This document shows positions 8,887-16,810 of a stretch of DNA of 64,000 bases, one piece after another. Within the stretch, counting starts at the first letter, position 1. The number at the start of each line of letters is the position of its first letter. The stretch comes from Deferribacter abyssi (GTDB lineage: Bacteria > Chrysiogenota > Deferribacteres > Deferribacterales > Deferribacteraceae): NCBI RefSeq assembly GCF_049472655.1, contig NZ_JAQNCS010000006.1, positions 59,848 to 123,847 on the forward strand, written 5' to 3'. The notes under the pieces were generated by a model. That model was given only the letters and a program-made list of their open reading frames with translations. It was not told where the DNA came from and searched no databases. The position numbers and the translations under genes were made by a program.

Positions 8887-9192
8887 ATGGAAATGACGTT
8901 GCAGCATTATCTGATATTGAGCGCAATCCTTTTTGGGATTGGAATCGCTGGTGTCATTATTAGAAGGAATCTTATTGTGATGTTTATGTCGCTTGAGTTA
9001 ATGCTAAATGCCGTTAATATAAATTTAGCTGCATATTCTAAGTATTTGCATACTATGACAGGTCAAATCTTTATTGTCTTTGTTATGTGTGTAGCTGCTG
9101 CTGAGGCTGCTGTAGGTTTGGCGTTGATAATTTCACTCTTCAGAAATAAAGCTACAATAAATGCTGATGAAATCAATTCACTAAGAGGATAG
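8887..9192 (+). CDS. nuoK: NADH-quinone oxidoreductase subunit K
   Basis: NuoK is a three-helix membrane subunit in the proton path of complex I, related to MrpC of cation antiporters. The product has the normal family length (101 residues) and the two key acidic residues inside membrane helices: a glutamate in MFMSLELMLNAVN and another in AAAEAAVGLALI. GGGGAGGTGG precedes the ATG at 8887. NuoL begins after ten bases. Confidence 0.96.
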   Translation: MEMTLQHYLILSAILFGIGIAGVIIRRNLIVMFMSLELMLNAVNINLAAYSKYLHTMTGQIFIVFVMCVAAAEAAVGLALIISLFRNKATINADEINSLRG

Positions 9193-9202
9193 GAGTAGGG
9201 AT

Positions 9203-11110
9203 ATGATTGAGTTAGGTATACTAATAGCGCCATTAGCTGCATTTTTAATAAATGGAATTTTTGGAAGACTTTACATAAAGAGAAATGCTCATTTTATCGC
9301 AATAGCAGGTGTTTTAATATCATTAGCACTGTCAATAATGACGTTTTTTAAAGTAGCTGGAGGCTATAGGGTTGATGCTACAGTTTATGAGTGGGTAATA
9401 GCAGGAAAAATCACTGTTCCTTTTGGAATACTCATAGATCCTCTTTCTGCGATAATGCTGATAGTTGTTACATTTGTTAGTACTATGGTGCATATATATT
9501 CTATAGGGTATATGCATGATGATCCAGGTTATTGGAGATTCTTTACATACTTATCTATGTTTACACTTTCTATGTTAATCCTAGTATTAGGAAATAACTT
9601 TTTAATGCTATTTGTAGGTTGGGAGTTGGTTGGTTTATCATCCTATGCATTGATAGGATTTTGGTTCCATAAAAAGAGTGCTGCAGATGCTTCTAAGAAA
9701 GCGTTTGTAGTTAATAGAATAGGTGATTTTGGATTTTATATAGGTTTATTACTTGTGATAATGACATTCAAGAGCTTAACATATCATGATGCATTTAATT
9801 ATGAAATTATTGAACAGATTAAGAATAATACATTTAGTATTTTTGGATTAAATTTAAGCCTTTTGGATTTAATGACGTTTGGGTTATTTTGCGGTGCAAT
9901 TGGTAAGTCAGCACAATTTCCACTTCATGTGTGGTTGCCTGATGCGATGGAAGGTCCTACACCAGTATCTGCATTAATCCACGCAGCAACAATGGTTACC
10001 GCTGGTGTTTATATGGTAGCAAGATGTAATCCGCTTTTCTCAGAAGCTCATATAACAAGTAATATTGTAGTATTTGTTGGTGCAGCAACAGCATTACTTG
10101 GTGCAACAATAGGTTTAACACAGTTTGATTTCAAAAGGGTGTTGGCTTATTCAACTGTGAGTCAGTTAGGTTATATGATCATGGCAACAGGGGTTGGTGC
10201 CTATGTAGCAGGTATATTTCACCTTTTTACACATGCCTTTTTTAAGGCACTATTGTTTCTCTGCTCTGGTAGTGTAATGCATGCTATGCAGGATGAGCTT
10301 GATATTAGAAAAATGGGTGGTCTTTTGAATAAAATGAAGATTACAGGTTATACATTCTTGATTGGATGTATAGCGATTGCAGGAATTCCTCCTTTTGCTG
10401 GTTTTTTTAGTAAGGATGAAATCTTAGCAATGACTTATGCAAGTGGGCATAAATTCGCATGGTTTGTTGGTACTGTTGTGGCGTTTATGACAGCATTTTA
10501 TATGTTTAGATTATGGTGGTATGTGTTTGTGGGACAACCAAGAGATAAACATTTATATGATCATGCACATGAGTCACCATGGCAGATGACATTTCCTTTG
10601 ATACTTTTAGCAATTATGTCTGTTGCGGCAGGATTTTTTGGATTTCCACCTGAACATGGATTTATTCACAAATTTTTAGAACCTGTGCTTGTTCCTGAGA
10701 ATCTACATATTCCTCACATATCAACTGGTACAAGTTATTTTCTCATGATTCTTTCAGTTGTTGTTGCTGCTGCAGGAATTTTTGTATCATATTTATACTA
10801 TGTTAAGATTCCGGAATTACCTGCTAAAACAGTTAGTACATTTAGACCTATACATAAATTTTTCTACAACAAATGGTACTTTGATGAGCTTTATGATGTT
10901 CTTTTCGTTCAGCCTATTATTATGATTTCAAAGTTTTTATGGAAAGGGTTCGATGCAAATTTCATAGATTTCATTGTAAATGCATTCGGTTGGGTTGCTC
11001 AATTTCTTGGTAGATTTTTCAGAATTATTCAAACTGGTAGAATACAGACATACATATTCACGTTTGTACTTGGCTTAATTCTATTATTAACAATTTTCTA
11101 TATGGTGTAG
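9203..11110 (+). CDS. nuoL: NADH-quinone oxidoreductase subunit L
   Basis: NuoL is the distal antiporter-like proton-pumping subunit. The 635-residue, very hydrophobic protein has the Proton_antipo N-terminal and central domains with the conserved VGWELVGLSSYALIGFW (essential glutamate), SAQFPLHVWLPDAMEGPTPV, and ALIHAATMVTAGVYM signatures. The C-terminal part has the long lateral-helix region followed by a last transmembrane helix, as expected for NuoL and not for NuoM/N. Ribosome binding site AGGAGTAGGG before ATG 9203. Confidence 0.97.
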   Translation: MIELGILIAPLAAFLINGIFGRLYIKRNAHFIAIAGVLISLALSIMTFFKVAGGYRVDATVYEWVIAGKITVPFGILIDPLSAIMLIVVTFVSTMVHIYSIGYMHDDPGYWRFFTYLSMFTLSMLILVLGNNFLMLFVGWELVGLSSYALIGFWFHKKSAADASKKAFVVNRIGDFGFYIGLLLVIMTFKSLTYHDAFNYEIIEQIKNNTFSIFGLNLSLLDLMTFGLFCGAIGKSAQFPLHVWLPDAMEGPTPVSALIHAATMVTAGVYMVARCNPLFSEAHITSNIVVFVGAATALLGATIGLTQFDFKRVLAYSTVSQLGYMIMATGVGAYVAGIFHLFTHAFFKALLFLCSGSVMHAMQDELDIRKMGGLLNKMKITGYTFLIGCIAIAGIPPFAGFFSKDEILAMTYASGHKFAWFVGTVVAFMTAFYMFRLWWYVFVGQPRDKHLYDHAHESPWQMTFPLILLAIMSVAAGFFGFPPEHGFIHKFLEPVLVPENLHIPHISTGTSYFLMILSVVVAAAGIFVSYLYYVKIPELPAKTVSTFRPIHKFFYNKWYFDELYDVLFVQPIIMISKFLWKGFDANFIDFIVNAFGWVAQFLGRFFRIIQTGRIQTYIFTFVLGLILLLTIFYMV

Positions 11111-11120
11111 GGGGCTAGAT

Positions 11121-12620
11121 ATGATGAGTAATATCTTATCAATACTGATTTTCTTCCCAGTAGTGTCAGCACTAGTGATATTTGCTTTATGGAGAAGCGG
11201 TAAAGCTACGATGTGGGCTGCTTTTGTTGCAAGTGTCATCGAGTTTTTACTTACAATGCCATTAATGTGGAATTTTGATAAAGGTACTGCAGCTATGCAG
11301 TTTGTTGAGAAATATGATTGGGTTAAAGCTTGGGGGATTAGTTACTATGTGGGTGTTGATGGCATATCTATTCTAATGGTATTTCTTACCACCTTATTGA
11401 CTGCAATTTCAATTTTAGCATCCTTTAAATATATTGGTAAAAGGCAAAGAGAATTTTATATTGCAATGTTGATATTAGAAGCTGCTATTGTTGGTGTGTT
11501 TGTTTCATTAGATTTTTTCCTTTTCTATATATTCTGGGAAGCAATGCTTATTCCAATGTATCTTATTATAGGCGTATGGGGTGGTAAGAGGAGAGTTTAC
11601 GCAGCTATAAAGTTTTTCCTATACACTCTTGCTGGTTCAGTTTTAATGATGTTAGCAATTATAGCGCTTTACTTCAAACATGGACAGTTAACAGGTGAGT
11701 ATACTTTTGATATATTAAAAATTACTGCAGCAAGTGCACAGTATTCTGTAAGTTTTCAGACAATAGTTTTTCTGGCATTCTTTTTAGGATTCGCAATTAA
11801 AGTTCCAATGTTTCCATTCCACACATGGTTGCCTGATGCACACGTAGAAGCTCCTACTGCTGGCTCAGTTATTTTGGCTGGTGTGCTTTTGAAAATGGGT
11901 ACATATGGCTTCTTAAGATTTTGCTTGCCAATTACACCTATTGCATCAATTAAATTTGTACCTTTAGTGGCAATACTGTCAATTGTAGCTATAATTTATG
12001 GTGCTTTGGTAGCTATGGTCCAAGAAGATGTTAAAAAGCTAGTTGCTTACTCATCTGTGAGTCATATGGGGTTTGTGACATTAGGTATTTACGCACTAAA
12101 TCAATCCGGTATTGAAGGTGGTATATTACAAATGTTCAATCATGGAATTATAACAGGTGCGCTCTTCTTGTTAATTGGTTTAATATATGAAAGAACACAT
12201 ACTAGGCTGATTGCTGATTATGGTGGCATTGCACAAAAGGTTCCTGTATATGCAACAATATTTGCAATATTTACTTTTGGATCTATTGGCTTACCAAGTA
12301 TGGGGGCATTTATAGGTGAATTTCTTGTTCTAGTTGGTGCATTTAAAGCATTTTCTGACTATGCTATAATAGCAGCTTCTGGGGTGATTTTTGCGGCTGT
12401 TTATATGCTTTGGATGTATCAGAGAGTGTTTTTCCAGCAATTTAATAGTAAATGGGAGAATATCGAAGATGTGAATGTTAGAGAGTTTATTTATCTATTT
12501 CCACTTATTATAATAGTATTCTGGGTTGGTATATATCCCGAAACATTCACTTCATACATGCATGAAAGTGTGAAAAATCTGATAGAACAAATAAATACAG
12601 TTAAAATAGCGCTTAAATAG
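11121..12620 (+). CDS. nuoM: NADH-quinone oxidoreductase subunit M
   Basis: NuoM is the middle antiporter-like proton-pumping subunit of complex I. The 499-residue membrane protein contains FYIFWEAMLIPMYLIIGVWGG (essential glutamate), the FPFHTWLPDAHVEAPTAGSV motif and VAYSSVSHMGFVTLG, all standard for NuoM. Two consecutive ATG codons stand at 11121 and 11124, either of which could be used after the GGGGGC-rich leader. Neighbours nuoL and nuoN are about ten bases away on either side. Confidence 0.97.
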   Translation: MMSNILSILIFFPVVSALVIFALWRSGKATMWAAFVASVIEFLLTMPLMWNFDKGTAAMQFVEKYDWVKAWGISYYVGVDGISILMVFLTTLLTAISILASFKYIGKRQREFYIAMLILEAAIVGVFVSLDFFLFYIFWEAMLIPMYLIIGVWGGKRRVYAAIKFFLYTLAGSVLMMLAIIALYFKHGQLTGEYTFDILKITAASAQYSVSFQTIVFLAFFLGFAIKVPMFPFHTWLPDAHVEAPTAGSVILAGVLLKMGTYGFLRFCLPITPIASIKFVPLVAILSIVAIIYGALVAMVQEDVKKLVAYSSVSHMGFVTLGIYALNQSGIEGGILQMFNHGIITGALFLLIGLIYERTHTRLIADYGGIAQKVPVYATIFAIFTFGSIGLPSMGAFIGEFLVLVGAFKAFSDYAIIAASGVIFAAVYMLWMYQRVFFQQFNSKWENIEDVNVREFIYLFPLIIIVFWVGIYPETFTSYMHESVKNLIEQINTVKIALK

Positions 12621-12631
12621 GGAGGCTTATA

Positions 12632-14062
12632 ATGGCTCAAAGTATTGTATCTATATTGCCTGAAATTTTGATGACAATTTTTGGCCTCTTGCTGATTGTT
12701 ATAGATGTATTGGCCGATGAGGACAGAAAATCAGGGGTGGGGTATTTTGGCATTGCTTTTATATTGTTGGCACTAATAGCATCTATCCCGCCATTTAGTG
12801 GGTTCAAAATCTATGGTTTTGGCAAAATGGTTGTATGGGATGTTTATTCGTATGCATTTTTTCTAACCTTTGCATTTGCATATATTTTGACAACACTTGG
12901 TTCAGTAGACTATCTCAAAGAGAGAGGGATTAATAAAGGTGAATATTATGTCATAATGTATTTTAGTATTATTGGTATGATGTTTATGGTCAGTGCGACT
13001 GATCTTTCAGTATTTTATCTTGGATTAGAGACAATGGCTATTGCTATGTATATCTTGGCTGGATATAATAAAAAAGATATAGCCTCTAATGAAGCTGGCA
13101 TAAAATACTTTATTATGGGTGCATTTTCATCAGGCATTTTCCTTTATGGCTTAAGTTATGTGTTTGGATATACGGGTAGCACAAAATATCATATAATAGC
13201 TGAATTTATTAAAAATAACGGTATTTCTCACTTTAGTATAATATTTGGTTTAATTTTGATGTTTGCTGGTTTTGCATTTAAAATTTCAGCATTCCCTTTT
13301 CATATGTGGGCTCCTGATGTGTATAATGGGGCACCAACTCCTGTGGCAGGATTTATGACCGTAGCACCAAAAGCAGCTGCATTTGGTGGAATGGTAAGGT
13401 TTTTGATGGTTGCAGGTGTTCCTGCAGCTGAAAAATGGCAGTTATTTTTTGCAATCTTAGCTGTATTAACAATGACTTATGGAAATTTAGTAGCAATAGC
13501 ACAAAATAATGTTAAAAGAATGCTTGCTTACTCAGCTATTTCGCATGCAGGATACATGCTTATAGGCTTAGTTGCTGCAAATGATATTGGTTATCAAGCT
13601 ATAGCATTGTATACAATGATTTATGCTTTTATGAATATAGGGGCATTTACTCTCCTTTCTGTACTTAAAAATAAGGGGATAATAGATGATGAAAGATTGG
13701 AGAGTTTTGCTGGTTTAGCTAAAAAACACCCCCTATTTTCTCTTGCTATGTTACTCTTTATGTTTTCATTAGCAGGTATACCTCCTTTAGCAGGTTTTAT
13801 TGGTAAATTTTATATATTTATGGCAGCTATAAAAGCTAAAATCTACTGGCTTGCAATAATAGGGGTGTTGAACAGTGCAGTTGCATGTTATTACTATATG
13901 AGAGTAACTGTGTTTATGTATTTCAAAGAAGCTGAATACGAGGTAGAAGCTAACATTAAGCCAGCTGCCTTTATTGCGACTTTTATAGCATCAGCTGTAG
14001 TATTATTATTAACTATTTTCCCTAGTTTTTTAATTAATATCGTTAAAAGTATGATCGTATAA
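12632..14062 (+). CDS. nuoN: NADH-quinone oxidoreductase subunit N
   Basis: NuoN is the proximal antiporter-like subunit and the last gene of the complex I set. The 476-residue product has the family features: DLSVFYLGLETMAIAMYILAG with its membrane glutamate, FAFKISAFPFHMWAPDVYNGAPTPV, and LAYSAISHAGYMLIG. The upstream GGGAGG at 12620 sits just after the nuoM stop. Its TAA overlaps the first base of an ATG, but the next protein most likely starts 12 bases further on. Confidence 0.96.
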   Translation: MAQSIVSILPEILMTIFGLLLIVIDVLADEDRKSGVGYFGIAFILLALIASIPPFSGFKIYGFGKMVVWDVYSYAFFLTFAFAYILTTLGSVDYLKERGINKGEYYVIMYFSIIGMMFMVSATDLSVFYLGLETMAIAMYILAGYNKKDIASNEAGIKYFIMGAFSSGIFLYGLSYVFGYTGSTKYHIIAEFIKNNGISHFSIIFGLILMFAGFAFKISAFPFHMWAPDVYNGAPTPVAGFMTVAPKAAAFGGMVRFLMVAGVPAAEKWQLFFAILAVLTMTYGNLVAIAQNNVKRMLAYSAISHAGYMLIGLVAANDIGYQAIALYTMIYAFMNIGAFTLLSVLKNKGIIDDERLESFAGLAKKHPLFSLAMLLFMFSLAGIPPLAGFIGKFYIFMAAIKAKIYWLAIIGVLNSAVACYYYMRVTVFMYFKEAEYEVEANIKPAAFIATFIASAVVLLLTIFPSFLINIVKSMIV

Positions 14063-14073
14063 TGAGGACAGAA

Positions 14074-14538
14074 ATGAGTGAAATTACACTTAAGAAAGCG
14101 CTTGAAGATGCATTAGATAAAGAACAGAAAGCTCATGATTTTTATATGAAGCTTTGTGAATTGATAACTGATCTTGGTGCTAAATCAATCATTAAAGAAC
14201 TGGCAGAAGAAGAAATAAAACATAAAGAAATGATAAAGACTGCCATTGAAACAGGGAAAATAGAGCATATTGGACCTGAAACTAAGTTTTATACTACTGA
14301 CTTAGGTATAGCACAAATGGTCTTACCTCAGGTTATTACAGAAGATTTATCTGTACAAGACGTGTTGAGAATAGCTATGAAACATGAAGATAATTCAAGA
14401 GTCTTCTATGAAAAACTTGCAGAAAAATTCAAAGGGACTGAAACTGAGGATTTTTTTAAAAGAATGGCTATTGAAGAGGCAACACATAGGAATAAAATAC
14501 AGAATATTTATGATGATATTATTTATGAAGAAAATTAA
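14074..14538 (+). CDS. Ferritin-like/rubrerythrin-domain protein
   Basis: The product (154 residues) is an all-helical protein with two repeats of a di-iron pattern: EQKAHDFYMKL with EEEIKHKEM in the first half and HEDNSRVFYEKL with EEATHRNKI in the second. This is the erythrin/rubrerythrin-type ferritin-like fold; the rubredoxin domain of classical rubrerythrin is absent. Such proteins usually act in peroxide or iron handling, but the substrate here is unknown. ATG 14074 is preferred to the in-frame ATG at 14062 because GAGG at 14064-14067 is correctly spaced. It is the last gene of the nuo transcription unit and is followed by a hairpin terminator, so it is probably co-expressed with complex I. 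Confidence 0.85.
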   Translation: MSEITLKKALEDALDKEQKAHDFYMKLCELITDLGAKSIIKELAEEEIKHKEMIKTAIETGKIEHIGPETKFYTTDLGIAQMVLPQVITEDLSVQDVLRIAMKHEDNSRVFYEKLAEKFKGTETEDFFKRMAIEEATHRNKIQNIYDDIIYEEN

Positions 14539-14562
14539 AGGGGGCTAAAAGCTCCCTTTTAT
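14537..14562. terminator. Bidirectional hairpin terminator between the nuo unit and the ComFB gene
   Basis: AAAGGGGGC and GCTCCCTTT form a 9-pair stem (one G-T wobble) around the loop TAAAA, followed on the + strand by TTTTATATAT and on the - strand by TTTAATTTT. It lies right after the stop of the ferritin-like gene and overlaps the end of the convergent minus-strand gene, so it can end transcription from both sides. Confidence 0.75.
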
Positions 14563-14837
14563 ATATGGTGGGGGTATTTAGCTACTCTATCAGCTGCTTT
14601 CTTTATTGTTTTTAATATCTCATCATCACTTATTTTGTTTATAGCAATTGTTAGATCATCAGAGACCTGGTAATGAGGCGGTATTGTGTTTAAAGTTATT
14701 GAAACAACATCTAAAATACAATCTCTACATGTACAATATTCAGTATGAGATTCATAAAATTCTACTATTAAATTCCAAACTCTTTTCTCATTAACATTTT
14801 TTATTTTTTCGATATCATAAATGTTGATTTTAGCCAT
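14559..14837 (-). CDS. ComFB-domain protein
   Basis: This 92-residue protein matches the late-competence ComFB family pattern: an N-terminal NVNEKRVWNLIVEF helix, a CTCRDCILDVVSITLNTIPPHY core with three cysteines (two as CxxC; likely metal binding), and a short helical tail. Bacillus ComFB has no settled role; in some cyanobacteria ComFB-type proteins bind cyclic di-nucleotides and affect motility and competence. That function is family knowledge and not shown here. AGGAGGT upstream (complement of 14841-14847) is a strong ribosome binding site. It is divergent from gpsA, with only 48 bases between the two starts, so promoters must overlap neighbouring coding or leader sequence. Confidence 0.8.
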   Translation of the reverse strand: MAKINIYDIEKIKNVNEKRVWNLIVEFYESHTEYCTCRDCILDVVSITLNTIPPHYQVSDDLTIAINKISDDEILKTIKKAADRVAKYPHHI

Positions 14838-14885
14838 AAAACCTCCTAAAATGTTTAGAGTAAATTTAGTATAGGAGGGAGTTTA

Positions 14886-15875
14886 TTGCAAGAGAAAATA
14901 GCTGTTATTGGTGGTGGAAGTTGGGGTACTGCTTTAGCAAATTTGTTGTCAGATAATAATCATGAGGTATATTTATATGTTCTTGAAGAAGAGTTAAAAG
15001 AATCTATTAATAAATACAACGAGAATACTATATTCTTGAAAGGGGTAAAGCTTAATAAAAGATTGAAATGTTACCTTTTTGACGAATATAAGGGAAATTT
15101 TGATAAAATATTATGGGCAGTTCCTACACAGTTTACACGAGAAACATTATTAAAATTCAAAAAAGATTTAGTTGATAAACATATAATTGTTGCTACAAAA
15201 GGGATTGAAATAACATATAAAAAATTTGTACATGAAATATTTGAAGAGATAATAAGTGTTAAACTATCTGTTTTATCTGGCCCTTCTTTTGCAAAAGAAG
15301 TAGCTATGAAGAAACCTACTGCAGTTAGCATTGCATCGTTTGATAATAAGGAGGCTAGACTATGGCAGAGGATTTTTTCTAATGAATATTTTAGGTGTTA
15401 TACACTAAAAGATGTGGTAGGGGTTGAAGTAGGTGGAGCAATGAAAAATGTTATAGCAATTGCTACAGGTATTTCTGATGGTTTAGGATTTGGAAACAAT
15501 GCGAGAGCTGGTATTATTACAAGAGGCTTGAGAGAGATTACACGATTAGGATTAAAAATTGGAGGCGAGTTGGAGACGTTTATGGGACTGTCAGGAATGG
15601 GAGATTTAGTACTAACATGTACAGGTGAGTTGAGTAGAAACCGAAGTGTGGGTATTAGGCTAGGTAAAGGAGAAAAAATTGATGATATTATTGAAAGTAT
15701 GAAAATGATTGCTGAAGGGGTTTATACTGTAAAAGCTGCGTATGAACTATCAAAAGATTTAGAAATTGAAATGCCTATAACTGAAGAAGTTTACAAAATT
15801 ATTTATGAGTCAAAAGATCCTCAACAATCTTTTTATGACATAATGAAAAGACCGTTAAAAGAAGAAAATATATAG
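14886..15875 (+). CDS. gpsA: Glycerol-3-phosphate dehydrogenase [NAD(P)+]
   Basis: GpsA reduces dihydroxyacetone phosphate to sn-glycerol 3-phosphate, the backbone of phospholipids. The 329-residue product has the Rossmann motif GGGSWGTALANLL at its N-terminus, the signature LSGPSFAKEVAMKKPTAV, the catalytic-lysine region GAMKNVIAIATGISDG and the SGMGDLVLTCTGELSRNRSVG stretch. Translation very probably starts at TTG 14886, preceded by AGGAGGG with good spacing; no ATG fits as well. It leads a run of closely spaced genes ending with the histidine kinase at 22843. Confidence 0.95.
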   Translation: MQEKIAVIGGGSWGTALANLLSDNNHEVYLYVLEEELKESINKYNENTIFLKGVKLNKRLKCYLFDEYKGNFDKILWAVPTQFTRETLLKFKKDLVDKHIIVATKGIEITYKKFVHEIFEEIISVKLSVLSGPSFAKEVAMKKPTAVSIASFDNKEARLWQRIFSNEYFRCYTLKDVVGVEVGGAMKNVIAIATGISDGLGFGNNARAGIITRGLREITRLGLKIGGELETFMGLSGMGDLVLTCTGELSRNRSVGIRLGKGEKIDDIIESMKMIAEGVYTVKAAYELSKDLEIEMPITEEVYKIIYESKDPQQSFYDIMKRPLKEENI

Positions 15876-15889
15876 GAGGAAAAAGGATT

Positions 15890-16810
15890 ATGTTTGAAGG
15901 TGGAAAGTTTATATGGAGAAATGGTGAATTTTTAAAATGGGAGGATGCTACTACCCATGTTTTATCACATACGTTGCACTACGGGGTTGGGGTATTTGAA
16001 GGGATTAGATGCTATGAAACTGACGAAGGTCCTGCAGTATTTAGATTAAAAGAACACGTTAAAAGACTCTTTGAATCAGCAAAGATATTTATGATGGAAA
16101 TTCCATTTACAGAGGAAGAAATAAATAATGCTATTCTTGATACCGTGAAGAAAAATGAGCTTAAAAGCTGTTATATCAGGCCAATAGTTTATTATGGATA
16201 CAAAAGCTTGGGGCTTGCAGTTAGTAATGATTTTCCTGTTGATACAGTTATTGCAGCGTGGAGCTGGGGAGCATATCTAGGTGAAGAAGGAATAAGTAAT
16301 GGTATAAAAGTTAAAACGTCAAGTTTTAATAGGTTTCATGTTAATACTATTGCAACAAGAGCAAAAGCATGTGGTAATTACATTACGTCAGTGTTAGCAA
16401 AAAGAGAAGCTTTAATGAGTGGATATGATGAAGCACTATTTTTAGATCCGGATGGTTATGTGGCTGAAGGGAGTGGAGAAAACATCTTTATAATTAAAGA
16501 TGGTGTTGTATATACACCGCCAGTTACATCTATATTAAAAGGGATTACACGAGATTCTATAATTACTATTGCTAGAGATTTGGGGTATGAGGTTATCGAG
16601 AGAAGGTTTACGAGAGATGAAATGTATATAGCAGATGAGGCGTTTTTTACTGGTACAGCGGCAGAAGTGACACCTATCAGAGAACTTGATGGAAGACCTA
16701 TAGGTATCGGTAGAAGAGGAAAAATAACTGAAAAAATTCAAAGTACTTTTTTTGAAATTGTTAAAGGTAAAAATAAAAAGTATAGCAACTGGCTGGCATT
16801 CGTTAAATGA
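15890..16810 (+). CDS. ilvE: Branched-chain amino acid aminotransferase
   Basis: IlvE is a PLP-dependent class IV aminotransferase that interconverts leucine, isoleucine and valine with their 2-oxo acids. The 306-residue product has the usual start with HTLHYGVGVFEGIRCYE, the PLP-lysine region ATRAKACGNYITS, and EGSGENIFIIKDG followed by ITRDSIITIARDLGYEV and the EAFFTGTAAEVTPI motif. AGGAGGAAAAAGG provides a strong ribosome binding site. Its last four bases overlap the start of polA. Class IV also includes D-amino acid transaminase and 4-amino-4-deoxychorismate lyase, but length and motifs favour IlvE. Confidence 0.93.
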   Translation: MFEGGKFIWRNGEFLKWEDATTHVLSHTLHYGVGVFEGIRCYETDEGPAVFRLKEHVKRLFESAKIFMMEIPFTEEEINNAILDTVKKNELKSCYIRPIVYYGYKSLGLAVSNDFPVDTVIAAWSWGAYLGEEGISNGIKVKTSSFNRFHVNTIATRAKACGNYITSVLAKREALMSGYDEALFLDPDGYVAEGSGENIFIIKDGVVYTPPVTSILKGITRDSIITIARDLGYEVIERRFTRDEMYIADEAFFTGTAAEVTPIRELDGRPIGIGRRGKITEKIQSTFFEIVKGKNKKYSNWLAFVK

